A stretch of DNA of 64,000 nucleotides from Metaphire vulgaris (GCA_018105865.1 CM030862.1:11773474-11837473), one strand, 5' to 3'; counted from the stretch's first letter, positions 24,385 to 35,660 are shown. The notes: a model not told the origin generated them from the letters alone. Numbers and translations are program-made.

Positions 24385-24784
24385 TTTTGAAAGTCTTTGA
24401 ATAATTGCACAACACGGCATTTTAATCGTGCATTAAAGAAGATCACAAATTCAATGCAAATAAATTGTGCAACTTTCTTTGTGTGAAACATAATCTGAAG
24501 CGATCAGGATTTGCTGCGTCATATCCCGATAGTTCAGTACATAACCGATGGAGCTACAGAAGTAATGATAGGATGATGAATTTTTAATGAAAATTTCACC
24601 TTAAACATCTAATACATTAAACGAAAAATCGTCCAGACACAATCGACGAGCATGTATGCGCTTAGTTTTAATTTCTGCGGCAAAATGTTCGCTACTTTTT
24701 GCAAAAATCTGATGTTTTCTGTCAAATTGAACGGAACAAGGGAATTAACAGCACACCGCCGACAGCAAGATGGCGCCGTTCGGT

Positions 24785-24830
24785 CACTCAATGGCCCAGT
24801 GGTTAATGTGCTACTGGATTCGAATCCCGG
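24785..24830 (+). repeat. tRNA-derived SINE or tRNA relic
   Basis: TGGCCCAGTGG (A-box-like) is followed 14 bases later by GGATTCGAATCCC (a good B box). The spacing is too short for a functional tRNA, so the anticodon region seems to be deleted. The context (CAAGATGGCGCC just upstream) has no further tRNA structure. Confidence 0.5.
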
Positions 24831-25216
24831 CACTAAGTGAAAACAAAATCTTTTATATTTTATGGATTTTTCGTTACTTTGCTTAGATATGCGTTTGGAT
24901 GGGTGTTTCAATTGTCCTGTTTCAGTTTTACGGGTTAAACATATTTAAATTTTAAAGTGTAAAAGTACTTAAATAAATATAAAATTGTACTAATTCGATA
25001 AACTGCGTTTTTATTGGACAGCGGTGATCACGTGGATTATTGACATCTAGTAACTTAATAAGTATGTTCCAGTCGTTAATCAACTCAACTGGTAACTGTG
25101 AAGCAATAATAATAATTTTATTATGCGCTTTTATTGCACCATTCATGATACTCAGAGGCAACGATCCGATAGATGGTACTTTAAAGCCATCCGTTAAAGA
25201 GCAGGTCATTTCAAGG

Positions 25217-25224
<8 letters not shown>

Positions 25225-25254
<30 letters not shown>
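25225..25254. repeat. (AATC)n tandem repeat
   Basis: Seven AATC units in intergenic DNA. Confidence 0.9.
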
Positions 25255-25766
25255 TGGAACAAAATTGAGAACAAAATTGGAGAGGGCCGAGGGGTATAAT
25301 GTGATTAGTCCGATTGGGGGAGGGGGTATAAATCTTAAAACTTTGAAAATCTTTTTTAAAAATACATTAAAAATTGTAAGGTTATTTGATTTTGGAGGTA
25401 TATATATCGATATACCTCCCGTAGCTACGCCTCTGGTCTCCCAATGCCAAAAACAGTATTGTTTTTCTTTTATTCAACTGAGTTCATCGCCCAATTTTAT
25501 CGCTCTCGTTTCAATGCCTTTTTACGTCTTCAACTATATTTTCAGATTCGTTTGGTGTTTCATTGGAATTAATTGATCAAAACAGGGAGAAATCTGAAAC
25601 TGTGGACTGAAGAATGAAGATACGATTATAAGAAAGATTATTAGATTTTCGGCGTAGATTCAAGGAGAATTTGACTGCAAGACCCTCTTGCGAAAAACTT
25701 AAATCGCGTCATCTATCGAATGCCGTGAAAGGCTTACATGACAGCAGACAAGTGGACCAGGTTCAT

Positions 25767-25767
25767 G

Positions 25768-25841
<74 letters not shown>

Positions 25842-25842
25842 G
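25767..25842. repeat. (TACT)n tandem repeat
   Basis: Nearly pure tetranucleotide repeat of about 19 units. Confidence 0.97.
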
Positions 25843-26078
25843 TTCCATGTCTGTGCATTATTAGCATTATGGAATAACGAGGGTTGTCGTGGATGGGCCG
25901 TTTTAAGTGCAGAAGGTGATCGCCTCTGTTTGCAATAGCGATTGATTTCGATCTACTAAAGGATGCTGCTAAAGATAGTCGTAAATATGGTGCCTGAATT
26001 TGATCGCTACCAGGACGAAATAAATTTCAAAAATGCGGTTGAATTTCCACAAATCCTGTGCATTATTAGCATTATGGA

Positions 26079-26083
<5 letters not shown>

Positions 26084-26128
<45 letters not shown>
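26084..26128. repeat. (TTA)n microsatellite
   Basis: A run of TTA triplets ending in TACTACTAC. Confidence 0.95.
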
Positions 26129-26495
26129 TACTACTAGAAAGATGCTACTTCGCTACTACTACTACTACTCGCTCGCGGTGCAGGATAATACTAAAACCCA
26201 ATCATTGAATTCATGCAAAACAACGTTTCAATGATGACAATACGCCACCTAGCCAAGCTCTGCGCCTTAAATAAATGCGGCCAAGTTATGTACGTTAAAA
26301 TCACGCAACTGTGACCATTTGTGACGGAATAACACGGTTTTTTTGATGTACGTTAAAATGGAAACTAGGTCATGGCTGCGAACAATTGCGATTGAGCAAC
26401 GTCGTCGCACGCCCAGCCCTCTGACGCTGCAATGACTCTACTAAACCGGTTCTACGAATATTGTTACAAATAGCAACGTCGTCTGCGAACATCGT

Positions 26496-26590
26496 CCACC
26501 AACGCATCGCGACGTATGGACTAAACGGGTTGTCAATAGTCAACGCTCGCCCACCAACGCATCGCGACGTGATGGACTAAACGGTCTAAA
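26496..26590. repeat. Two direct copies of a ~36-bp unit
   Basis: CCACCAACGCATCGCGACG followed by ATGGACTAAACGG occurs at about 26497 and again at about 26553, with a TGA/GA difference. Confidence 0.8.
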
Positions 26591-26665
26591 CCGTCTATTG
26601 ATGTCAACCAATCAGAAGGAGGTAAAGACAGAGAGACATACAGATAAGGATTTTAAATTATAGAT

Positions 26666-26676
26666 TATTATTATAA

Positions 26677-26743
<67 letters not shown>
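26666..26743. repeat. (TTA)n microsatellite followed by a GACAATTTGCTATAGCGCC motif
   Basis: A pure ATT repeat followed by GACAATTTGCTATAGCGCC. A related ATT-tract plus GACGATTTCTATAGTGC arrangement occurs at 61929-61999, so these are probably two insertions of one retroelement family. Confidence 0.85.
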
Positions 26744-27319
26744 GTCAGACAATTTGCTATAGCGCCCTAGTGAGCGAATGGCACAAAACAAGGGTGCTTT
26801 GACAACTAATTACTCGTAACTGAGCTTAAATAAATGCGTTTTCAAGTTGGTAATAAACGTCGCGGCAGCGTTCGCATTGGTTCGCATTGGAATAACGAGG
26901 GTTGTCTTGGATGAGCCGTTTTAAATGGAGAAGGTGATGGCCTATGATTGCAATAGCGATTGATGTCGATGTATTAAAGGATGCTATAGATAGTGGCTGA
27001 ATATGGGGCTTGAATTCGGACGAAATAACTTTCAAATATGCGGTTGTATTTGCTCAAATACTCTGCATTATTAGCATTATGGAATAACGAGGGTTGTCAT
27101 GTATGAGCCGTTTTGAATGCAGGAGGTGATGGCCCATGTTTGTAATAGCGATTGATGTCGATGTATTAAAGGATGCTAAAGATAGTGCCTCCATATGGTG
27201 CTTGAAATCGACCTTAAGCAGGACGAAATAACTTTATAATGTGCGCTTGAATTTGCACAAATCCTATGCATTATTAGCATTATGGAATAACGAGGGTTGT
27301 CATGGTGGAGGCGTTATAA

Positions 27320-27708
27320 CATTAGCGTCGCCACGGGGGCAAATGGGGGCAACTGCCCTCCAACCTGCCCAGTGGCGGCTCCATCGGGGGGGCCAGGGGG
27401 GCCCGTGTCCCCCTATTGACTGCCTGGCCCCCCCAGTGGCCCCTCCAGTTGGGACCCTATACTTAATGCTACATACATTAAACAACAAATGGTTGGCCCC
27501 CCCGTGATTAGAAGTTGCCCCCCCAACGCAGCCCCCCACTTGCCAAATCCTAGAGCCGCCACTGAACCTGCCCCAGACCACCTACCAGATTCGCGCAAAT
27601 CCGGTGAGAATGTTTTCTGTGGAGGGGGTGAGGGATGGGTAAGGAATCTGACACGCTAGCCCCTTTTGCCCACCCCCCTCCAACCAAAAATTCCTGGCGA
27701 CGCCACTG
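27320..27708. mobile_element. hAT-like MITE (outer element of a nest)
   Basis: Begins CATTAGCGTCGCCACGG and ends CCTGGCGACGCCACTG, with the same interior as 15678-15865 in the opposite orientation. It is split by the inner element at 27370-27564, which accounts for its greater length. Confidence 0.82.
27370..27564. mobile_element. hAT-like MITE (inner element) with perfect 8-bp target duplication
   Basis: Ends CAGTGGCGGCTCCA and TAGAGCCGCCACTG form inverted repeats. The octamer AACCTGCC is found immediately before (27362-27369) and after (27565-27572), exactly what hAT transposition makes. A related solo copy lies at 38099-38235 in the opposite orientation. Confidence 0.92.
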
Positions 27709-28188
27709 GTTTCGTTACCATGGCGACGGTCGAGAAGTGGTTTCGAAAGTGCTCGGATTTAGCGACGAATCATCAAACAGACAACTGACAACAGCTGGCA
27801 GTGCCACACGAGTGCAACGAAAAGCAACAACAGTAACAACAGACAACGATCTGTCGAAATTCTGTATCTGGAAGTTGCAGAAAGAGAAACGCACAGACAG
27901 CCAGACAGACGTGCAGACAGACAGACAGACAGATAGAGTTGAACGAAGACGAGGTTTCACAGAATCGTATATACAGTAGATAAGGCGGATCTTTGAGCTT
28001 TCCTGTTATCAGCAGATTGCGTATCGTTTATACTGCAGTAAGACGATTGCGCGGTCACTGAACAGATAGCAGCTGATATGGCGCTACAGATCTCGGAAAG
28101 GAATTAACGAACACGTGACCTTCCCACAGTTCATTGCGCGAAGACGCTGGTTCGCTAACGTCTGCTATTTTTATGAAATAAAGGAATA

Positions 28189-28189
28189 T

Positions 28190-28246
<57 letters not shown>
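28189..28246. repeat. (ATC)n microsatellite
   Basis: Pure ATC repeat directly after GAAATAAAGGAATAT, which looks like the tail of a retroposed element. Confidence 0.95.
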
Positions 28247-28247
<1 letters not shown>

Positions 28248-28498
28248 GTGTTTCTGTCTCTCGACAGGTCCAGGTATCCAGTTTTTCCACTCCGATCGAT
28301 TGCTTGCTTCTTCTTTGAGTTCCTGATATCCTTTATTCATCATCCACTCCAACATCATCTTTCTCGGTCTACCTCTCACTCTCTTTTCCTCCATTTTTTC
28401 CTTCGATTATTGTTCTTAGTAGAGAGTCATGCCGGAGGAGGCATGTCCCATCCAATTTCTCTGTCTTTTTCGGATTGTATCTATCAGGTAGATATATC

Positions 28499-28580
<82 letters not shown>

Positions 28581-28606
28581 AGAGAGAGAGAGAGAGAGAG
28601 AGAGAC
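28499..28606. repeat. (AT)n-(GA)n compound microsatellite
   Basis: About 78 bp of AT followed by about 28 bp of GA, then the right end of a CAGTGGCG-family element and an (ACAG)n run at 28694-28733. Confidence 0.95.
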
Positions 28607-28669
28607 ACCCTACCAACTTTCTATGAATTCATTTCATCCACCACCAAGAAATCTTGGAACCGTCACTGG
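28606..28669. mobile_element. Right-end fragment of the CAGTGGCG hAT-like family
   Basis: The segment CACCAAGAAATCTTGGAACCGTCACTG matches the right ends of the elements at 36431-36679 (CACCAAGAAATCCTGGAACCGCCACTG) and 40714-41099. No left end is visible; the (AT)n-(GA)n tract abuts it. Confidence 0.7.
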
Positions 28670-28689
28670 ACAGAGCGACAAGACAGAGC

Positions 28690-28732
<43 letters not shown>

Positions 28733-28739
28733 GGAGATA

Positions 28740-29205
28740 GGCCAGGGATATTTTTACACTAACACCCCTCCCCAATTTGAAGTCGACACCTTCCCCCCCA
28801 AATTTGGTAATGTGACAATGGTATGCATACAAAATGCATACTAATTAGCTCCGGACACCCCCCCCCAATTTGAGGTCGAAACCCCCCAAATTCACAATCC
28901 TAGAAATATCCCTGAGATAGGCCTACAGAGAGAAAGACAGAGAAAGAGACAGTCTGACAGAGACGCAGAGATGCAGAGAGATAGAGGGAGGGAGGGAGGA
29001 TAGAAAATAATTATGTGCAACTATATGAGTTCTTAAGACCGCAGCATTTTTACCCATTGTAATTTTGTACAATCGCGCGCATCATAAGTCATAACACAAC
29101 TCAACACACTGACAAGAAAATGTCCATGCATAAAAATGGTTTTAAAAACACAAACATGTTATAAGCGTTCTTCATAATTAAACACGTACATGTGTGTGTA
29201 TATAA
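28740..29205. other. Intergenic, no gene recognised
   Basis: Contains C-run stretches and GA-rich microsatellite decay (28919-28999). Nothing coding is recognised. Confidence 0.4.
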
Positions 29206-29211
29206 ATAGTT

Positions 29212-29242
<31 letters not shown>
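29205..29242. repeat. (TTTA)n microsatellite
   Basis: Pure TTTA repeat. Confidence 0.9.
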
Positions 29243-29659
29243 CTTGTAAGTGCATGCATCGGTCAAACGTTGTAATAAATTATTGTATACTTTAATAGAC
29301 GAATGCAGGAAGTAGGAGTTGCAGGAAATAAGTGAGTAAGAAGGCAAGTGCCCCTGTGTTGTTGAGTTGTCGATGCCTTCACTCGTCTCCTCCCACCTCT
29401 TTCTTCCATCAACCCCCACCCCACCCCCACCCCACCCCACCCCCCCCCCCTCCCCCCCACCCTCCCATCACCAGCCGCGTTTTGAAGCCTTTCAAAGGGA
29501 GTCGACGGTTACTTACTTACTTTTCGTTTGCTTGCTTGCTTACTTCCTTACTTACTTACTGCAAATTATTGCGAACGGCCGGACTGATAACGGCCTTCGG
29601 ATTGCACGGCCTCGGCAATGTCTGCAATGACGTCACGCGTGGGGCTCGGAGCGCGCCTC

Positions 29660-29660
<1 letters not shown>

Positions 29661-29738
<78 letters not shown>
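29661..29738. repeat. (TC)n microsatellite
   Basis: About 76 bp of pure CT. Flanking intergenic DNA from 29245 to 30500 also holds ACTT and ACAG short repeats and no recognised gene. Confidence 0.97.
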
Positions 29739-29741
<3 letters not shown>

Positions 29742-30501
29742 CACTCACACGGCGCTGGGCACGCTCAATGTGCTGCTCCACGACTGCTGGAAAAGATATC
29801 CCGGGTCAGCGATAAAACTGATAAGGCAAAGGTCGGGGGGGAAAACAGAGACAGACAGGCAGACGGACAGACAAGCAGACAGGCAGACAAACTGCCACTC
29901 AAGAGTGACTGTTCCGCGATTTTGAAGAACAAAGGGTAAATGATAGAAGTGTTTTCCCTGTCTCTATCTATCTATGTCTGTCTGTCTGTATGTCTGTCTG
30001 TATGTCTCTCCCTCCCTCATTTCTTCGGCAGGGGTGGAGTGGGGTGCAGTTTCCTATCAGAACCAGAAGAGAGGAGAGAAAGGCAGTGGGGAGAAAAAAC
30101 GACCGCGGTCGATTCAAAGGATATCCGCGGACGAAGAATACAACGCCCGATTTATCCGCGTTCCGTCGATAAAAAGGGTCTTCTGGTCGACGGGTCGAAG
30201 AAAGTTTCCATCGCCAAAGATAGTCCAAAGCACTTCACGTGACAGGGGCGCCACCCTGTTGGGGAACTTGGGGATGGGGTGGGGTGCGGGGCATCACTGA
30301 GGTCCATCTAATACCCCGAGGGTTGTTGAAGCAGGGCGCTTGCACTGGCGGTCAGTGATCAGAAAGTCAAACGTCTCCATTTATGTAGCGCCAACGAAAC
30401 GGGCATCGGACAGAGACCGCGTTTTTCCGATTTCGAACCCGGGCGAACGAGCAAGATCTGCGCCAGACCGGCGCTCCAAAAGAAAACGGAAGAGATTCCA
30501 C

Positions 30502-30504
<3 letters not shown>

Positions 30505-30580
<76 letters not shown>
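30505..30580. repeat. (GA)n microsatellite downstream of the PTTH-like gene
   Basis: About 75 bp of pure GA, lying 3' of the minus-strand hormone gene. Confidence 0.97.
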
Positions 30581-30583
<3 letters not shown>

Positions 30584-30715
30584 AAACGTCCGGCTTCCCG
30601 AATCGTCGGATCAATGCCACCGGAAGTAGTAGTCGTCGGTCACGTGATCCATCGTCGTCGTCGTTGCCACGCGGCAACCTGTGAAGTGTATAGGGGGAGG
30701 GGGGGGCGAGAGTCG

Positions 30716-31706
30716 TCACGTGGTCCCCCCGTAGGCCCCGTTCGGCTTTGCGCGGGCGCACTCGCAGGCGACGGTGACCTTGTAGTAGTCCATCGTCCAC
30801 GCCTCCTCGTAGGCGGTGGCGTTTCCGCCGACCAGCGGAAGCGGGTTGCAGCGGCGCGGCAGTCGCTTGAGGACCCGGATGGCGTAGGTCTTCGGCCGAC
30901 ATTCGTACATCGCCAGCATGCACGTCTTCGCCAGGCAGCGTCCGGTCTGGACGCGGCCGGGAAAGACGCCGTCGCGCATCGTCTTCCAGCGCTTCTCCAG
31001 CCGACACTGCCACGGAGATCCGGGCGGCGGATGACGCTGCTGCTGCTGCCGCTGCTGGACGCCGGGTTTATGTCCACTTCCGGCGGACGACGAGAGTTTC
31101 CGCTTCCGGCGCGACGACGCCACTTCGCTGTTCCTCCTCCGCCGCCGCCGCCGCCGCCTCCCCTGCCCTCTCCTCCTCCTCGTCGTCGTCGTCGTCGTCG
31201 AGGTCAAAGGTCAGCTGTTGACCCCGAAGGGTCACACGCGGCTCTCTGTTGCGCGAATGTCTCCGTCGTTCTTTCGATTTCCGTTTGACGGTCTGATTCA
31301 TCGGAGATCCCTCCTCCTCCTCTTCCTCCTCCTCCTCCGTGGGGCCCCAGTGGAGACCCCAGTGGGGACCCCTGGCCCCATCGTCGTTTTTCGCCCTCGG
31401 GGTAACGCTGCGTCGACGTCGTCTTTCTTTGGGGGTGGAATCGACCCCCGACAGCCGCGAATGGTCTATCCGCTGCCAGAGGACGTCGTGAGGCAGGGGT
31501 TGACATTGGACCGTCGTCCCTGCTTTTGTCTTCCGGTTGTTGTTGTTGTTGTTATTATTATTATTGTTGTTGTTGTTGTTGCCCATCGTTGCATCTGCTG
31601 TTGCACGCGTTGTTCTCATCGACTCTCTCGACGAACGAGTGAGCGATAATTCGGCAAATAAGACGACGACGAAACAGAAGATCTTTGGATGGACCTTGAA
31701 ACGCAA
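30716..31706 (-). CDS. PTTH/Trunk-like cystine-knot hormone precursor (frame change at ~31070-31210)
   Basis: The distal half is a 163-codon minus-strand frame (31207-30716). After a polybasic RRKRK site (residues 33-37) it carries seven cysteines at residues 68, 91, 96, 103, 120, 148 and 150. Landmarks are VFPGRVQTGRC, YECRPKTYAIRVLKR, an NAT glycosylation site and a terminal YYKVTVACEC. Spacing and motifs (FPR-like, YxCxxxxYxIxVLKR, VxVACxC) match prothoracicotropic hormone and Trunk, secreted dimers that signal through the Torso receptor kinase in insects. A second minus-strand frame (31706-31068) supplies a hydrophobic leader (IFCFVVVLFAELSLT), an Asn run, RRRRRS and Glu/Asp-rich propeptide. 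The leader frame has no ATG, so the start is likely in an upstream exon. The two frames differ by one base where they overlap: small intron or assembly indel. Homology of the knot is clear; receptor and function are inferred. Confidence 0.82.
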
Positions 31707-31709
31707 AAT

Positions 31710-31957
31710 GAAAGCATCCGTTCTTAAATTGTTCTGTCTCTGTCTGTCTGTCTCGTCTACGCTGTAATTCCAGTACTCTCAGTACCTTCTCACAAGTACG
31801 GCAAAAACCCTCAAATGACGTCATCGATTGTCTAAAATACTAGACTGTTAAAAATTGGAAATTCCAACTCCATTTTTTGCACAAAAATCAGTACAATAGA
31901 ACAAATAAATCACTATGCATACGTATACAATATATACATATACAGTACGTGTGTTCT

Positions 31958-32009
<52 letters not shown>

Positions 32010-32250
32010 TGTAATATACAGGGTGAACAAGTGAAAAGAGGCCCCCTTTATGATATTTAATATCTCGGCCGCGTGTGTGTAGGGTTTTCAATAAAATTTA
32101 TAGACCATATACCTGGGGATGTTTCTGATGTAAATGCCAAATTTCATGCTGATATCTTTAGTGTTTGCTGAAATATTGCCAAAAAAAAAAAAAAGAAACC
32201 CACATTTTGAAATTGACATTGGAATATAACGTCAAAATAAAGTGATAAAA

Positions 32251-32303
<53 letters not shown>

Positions 32304-32310
32304 CCAAATA
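31710..32310. other. Intergenic with two (AT)n tracts
   Basis: (AT)n runs at 31964-32008 and 32254-32300 flank a block starting CAGGGTGAACAAGTGAAAAGAGGCCCCC (32018), which looks like the left end of a decayed transposon. No gene recognised. Confidence 0.5.
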
Positions 32311-32834
32311 TGTAGACACATATATAAGCGTGCGCCTGACAACTAAAAATTCATTCATATCTTATAACACATTTAATAGGCCTGTATCTTTCTACTATTT
32401 TGCGTCGTTCTGTAGGTCACGTGATATGAAGGCCTCTTTTGCCCCCTCTCCCCCCACAATTGCCTCCTCCCCTCCCCTTCAATTGCAGGCCGTCGCTTAG
32501 AGCGCCTACAGCCGAAGCATTCGACCTCGCTGAAGTCGCAGACAATAGAGGAAATTTTTCAGATTTTGACTAAGAACCTTGTTTGCTTTTCGCCAAAGCG
32601 GGATTCTTTTCTTACAAAATGATGAAAGTCGATTCGTAACCGTATTGTAATTTACTATCGACACGGAAAAAATCTTCACCGATTGCAATAATACGAGGCG
32701 ACAAGTCATTCTGCACCGGGCAGACAGAGCATATATAGATTCAACATATATCCATTGATATGTGCCTTAAAATGCCTTTAAAAATTTACTTCATGCTAGA
32801 CTTAAAAATAAGTTTTAGACAAATCACGAAATTC

Positions 32835-32891
<57 letters not shown>

Positions 32892-33034
32892 GGTATATAC
32901 ATATGTACAGCAATTGAATAAATTGCTTTGTATATAATATATATGTGCCTACATTTATTCAATTGCTTTATGTTAGATTAATAACCACTCATCAATCGTT
33001 TCACTGAATAAGTCTACCATGCACCAGACAGGAA
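32310..33034. other. Intergenic, no gene recognised
   Basis: Contains an (AT)n run at 32838-32888 with the flanking motif TTCAGGTATAT duplicated on either side. No coding segment recognised. Confidence 0.4.
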
Positions 33035-33273
33035 CATGGGTTGGGTTCACCCACGGGTTGGGTTGGGTCGGGTCAGACATTTCCATGTTTTTGGCGGATT
33101 TCGTTTGGGTCAGAACATAAGCCACGGTTTAAGAAATTGTAGTGTAGCCTAAGCCTATTGCTACATGTGGGTTGGGTTGGGTTTGGTCAAGTAACCCCAT
33201 TGCTTTCGTGGGTTGGTTTAGAACCTTGCTGCGTTGGGGGTTGGATTGGGGTTTTTAAAACGGACCCTTGTCT
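33035..33273. repeat. Dispersed repeat copy 2 (GGGTTGG-rich)
   Basis: Collinear with 6566-6758: GGGTTGGGTTGGGT runs, TTTCCATGTTTTTGG, CATAAGCCACGG, CCCCATTGCTTTCGTGGG and GGACCCTTGTCT in the same order. Confidence 0.7.
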
Positions 33274-33367
33274 CTATACATGTCTATCTTGCACTTTTCT
33301 CGCGTCTGTCACTCGAACTCACTTATTAAATTCCTTCACTGTCTTCTCTGCACTCCGAGGACTGCAA

Positions 33368-33447
33368 TTAACCCCTTAACTGTGTATTTGACTGTAACTC
33401 AATGTAAAATGGACGGATACAGCCGGGGTCCCCAGTTAAGGGGTTAA
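33368..33447. mobile_element. piggyBac-like 80-bp MITE, copy 4
   Basis: TTAA-bounded hairpin, same orientation as copy 2, with the internal palindrome altered to GATACAGCCGGGG. Confidence 0.88.
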
Positions 33448-34241
33448 GTGCCCGCTTTTGCACATTTATGCACTAACCCATCCTCAGGATAATGAAAATA
33501 TACAGTATGTTGTCCTTTAATAACCAATATTTCCTCCTCACTAACATGCAACTGATACACAAAAAGTGAAATGGAGAAACTTAACTTTAACTATAAGAAC
33601 CGTGGAATTGAATGTCTTAAAAACTATGTTAGCCGTAACCGTTGTGTTCCCCTCCCCCTGGAGAAATTTCTGTGGGCGCCACTGGTTCTGAGAGAAGTTT
33701 AACCCGTTGGCTCCAGCGATCTGTGTAGCCAATGGGCTATGAAACCGGAGTGCCGGCGTTTCGTTTCCATAGGGTTAATCCAATTTTGCATTCTCGAAAG
33801 CACGCGGCCCATACTAAACCAAACCCATCTCGTAAATCCTAATAATAGGAAACTTAAAAGCAGGGATATTTTTACATCCCCCTTACACCCTCTCCCCAAC
33901 AACCCCTCAATCTGAGACCGACACTCCCCCAGCACCCTCCACCCCTAATTTGAGCCAGATGTTACCTTGTTTTGCTTGTCAGACTTTTTCGGAAGGTGAC
34001 CCCCAGAAAATACCGACACACCACCACCCCCAAATTGAGAATCCTAGAAATAACCCTTGTGAAAAGATTCGATGTTCTGTGGTGGTCATGTGGATGATGT
34101 GGCGCTATAAAAATGCTGCGTCGTATGGACATGAGAGTAGGTCCTTAATGCCAAGTACATTGGCGAACATGGCGCTATAGAAGAAGTTCTTTTGTTGGTC
34201 AGCTATGCTGTAGTTAGCAAGCTTTAATTCAATCGACAATC

Positions 34242-34323
34242 TATGCGGGGTGACGCAAAAAACCGGACTACACTAAATGCAAACCTAAATGTGACTGGTC
34301 CGGTTTTTTTGCGCCACCCTGTA
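34242..34323. mobile_element. TA-flanked ~80-bp hairpin MITE (family B), copy 1
   Basis: The left arm GGGGTGACGCAAAAAACCGG and the right arm CCGGTTTTTTTGCGCCACCC are inverted repeats around AAATGCAAACCTAAATGTGAC, bounded by TA on both sides. Three more copies are in the window. Confidence 0.85.
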
Positions 34324-34667
34324 CTTCTCAATCGGTAGTTTTACAGCAGCTGTAGGCCTATCGTTAGTAATTCGGTCAAGTGAAAATCGAATAAGGAACG
34401 CCAAGAAGCATTACGCCTATACACACACACACACACAGTACAAGAGACAGATAAATCCACTGACCATTCTTCGACCAAAACCAAAACCGAATGACAATTT
34501 CCGGGTCGGAGCGACTCACGCGAACGCGGTTCATCGACGGCGCCGGAATTTTCCGCCCGGTTCAATGAACGGTTCAATCCGGAAACACGCTGTTCAACGA
34601 ACGTACGGTCGACCCAGAATCCAAGAGTCGGTCTCGTCTATCGCCTCTTTATCTAGCGCACTTCGAG

Positions 34668-34676
34668 TGTGTGTGT

Positions 34677-34707
<31 letters not shown>

Positions 34708-34735
34708 CCACACACACACACACACACACACAACA
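34668..34735. repeat. (GT)n-(CT)n-(AC)n compound microsatellite
   Basis: Three adjacent dinucleotide tracts. A further (CT)n tract lies at 34900-34963, followed by CTGT repeats to about 35075. Confidence 0.95.
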
Positions 34736-34904
34736 CGACGCCAAAGAAGCAGGTTACGCTGTTCCGTTCTCGGTCAACGCTGAGAATGCTTCGTTTGCTC
34801 CGTCGTTAGAGGGCCAGCTGTGTGCTCGCTTTCTCGTCTCCCACTTTCTATCGAGAGAAAGAACATAGCTGCCACACTATACAGACTCTTTGGAACTGTC
34901 TCTG

Positions 34905-34966
<62 letters not shown>

Positions 34967-35173
34967 CTTTTCCTGTCTGTCTGTCTGTCTGTTTTCCGGT
35001 CTGTCTGTCTCGGTGTCTCTCTAGCTGTGTCTCTCTTTTTCTGTGTCTATTTCTCTGTCTGTCTGTCTGTCTGTCTCCTCCCGCTGTGCTCAGTGTGTTT
35101 CTTGTAGCTTTAGACTTAGGGTTATAATACTGCCACTAGGGACCGGGCTCGTGTATTTGGTTCTTCGAAGAGA

Positions 35174-35176
35174 GAC

Positions 35177-35213
<37 letters not shown>

Positions 35214-35215
35214 GA
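35174..35215. repeat. (ACAG)n microsatellite
   Basis: Pure ACAG repeat flanked by AGAGAC units. Confidence 0.95.
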
Positions 35216-35319
35216 CAGAGACAGTTCGGTGCCATTGTGTTCTCGTAAGAAAAGGAATAGCGCTCAATAGGAACTGGAGCATTGACATTTCTTCACAGAA
35301 GACCCCGAGATGGGTCATT

Positions 35320-35660
35320 CAAGACATCGGCGACGGCGGCGGCGACGGCGGCGGCGGCCCATACGGACGAAAGGGGTTCACAGAAAGGCTCCCACCCCTA
35401 CCCCTACCCCTACCCCCCTACCTCTACCCAAACGACCGACCCTCGTAGAATTCGGGGTGGGGATGGGCCGGGGGTGTCCCAAGCGCTCTGCCGTCGCCGT
35501 CGCCGTCGTCGATAGACAGATCGCCGAAAAAACTAAGGCGCTTTCATTCAACAGTGCTATCTTGGCGACAAAATCGCAGCTTGGCCGGGGTGGGGGAGGG
35601 GTGATGAGGAGGTGGGTGGGTGGAGTGGGGTGGGGGGTGGGGGGGAATGGGGGCGGCGCC
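35320..35660. other. GC-rich intergenic stretch with CGG, CCCCTA and GGGGT short repeats
   Basis: Contains CGGCGG triplets (35328-35356), about five CCCCTA-like units (35393-35430) and G-runs (35580-35660). Frames here are low complexity and no protein family is recognised. Confidence 0.5.

Larger units (their letters stand above)
25853..27304. repeat. ~205-bp tandem repeat, about 3-4 copies, interrupted
   Basis: The marker GCATTATTAGCATTATGGAA recurs at about 25856, 26062, 27065 and 27270, and GAATAACGAGGGTTGTC follows it in most copies. Adjacent markers are about 205 bp apart. The body (CGATTGATGTCGATGTATTAAAGG, GGACGAAATAACTTT) is shared between copies. Between about 26080 and 26880 the array is split by (TTA)n tracts and unrelated DNA. 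No conserved frame is open through all copies, so it looks like a satellite rather than a gene array. Confidence 0.8.

Noticed and set aside
30340..30684. Plus-strand ORF across the GA repeat beside the hormone gene
   Set aside because: Most of it is RE repeat plus the antisense of the hormone 3' region; no homology.
35393..35430. CCCCTA-like repeats as an interstitial telomere
   Set aside because: The unit is not CCCTAA, the run is only about five imperfect copies, and neighbouring DNA is full of similar C-rich short repeats.
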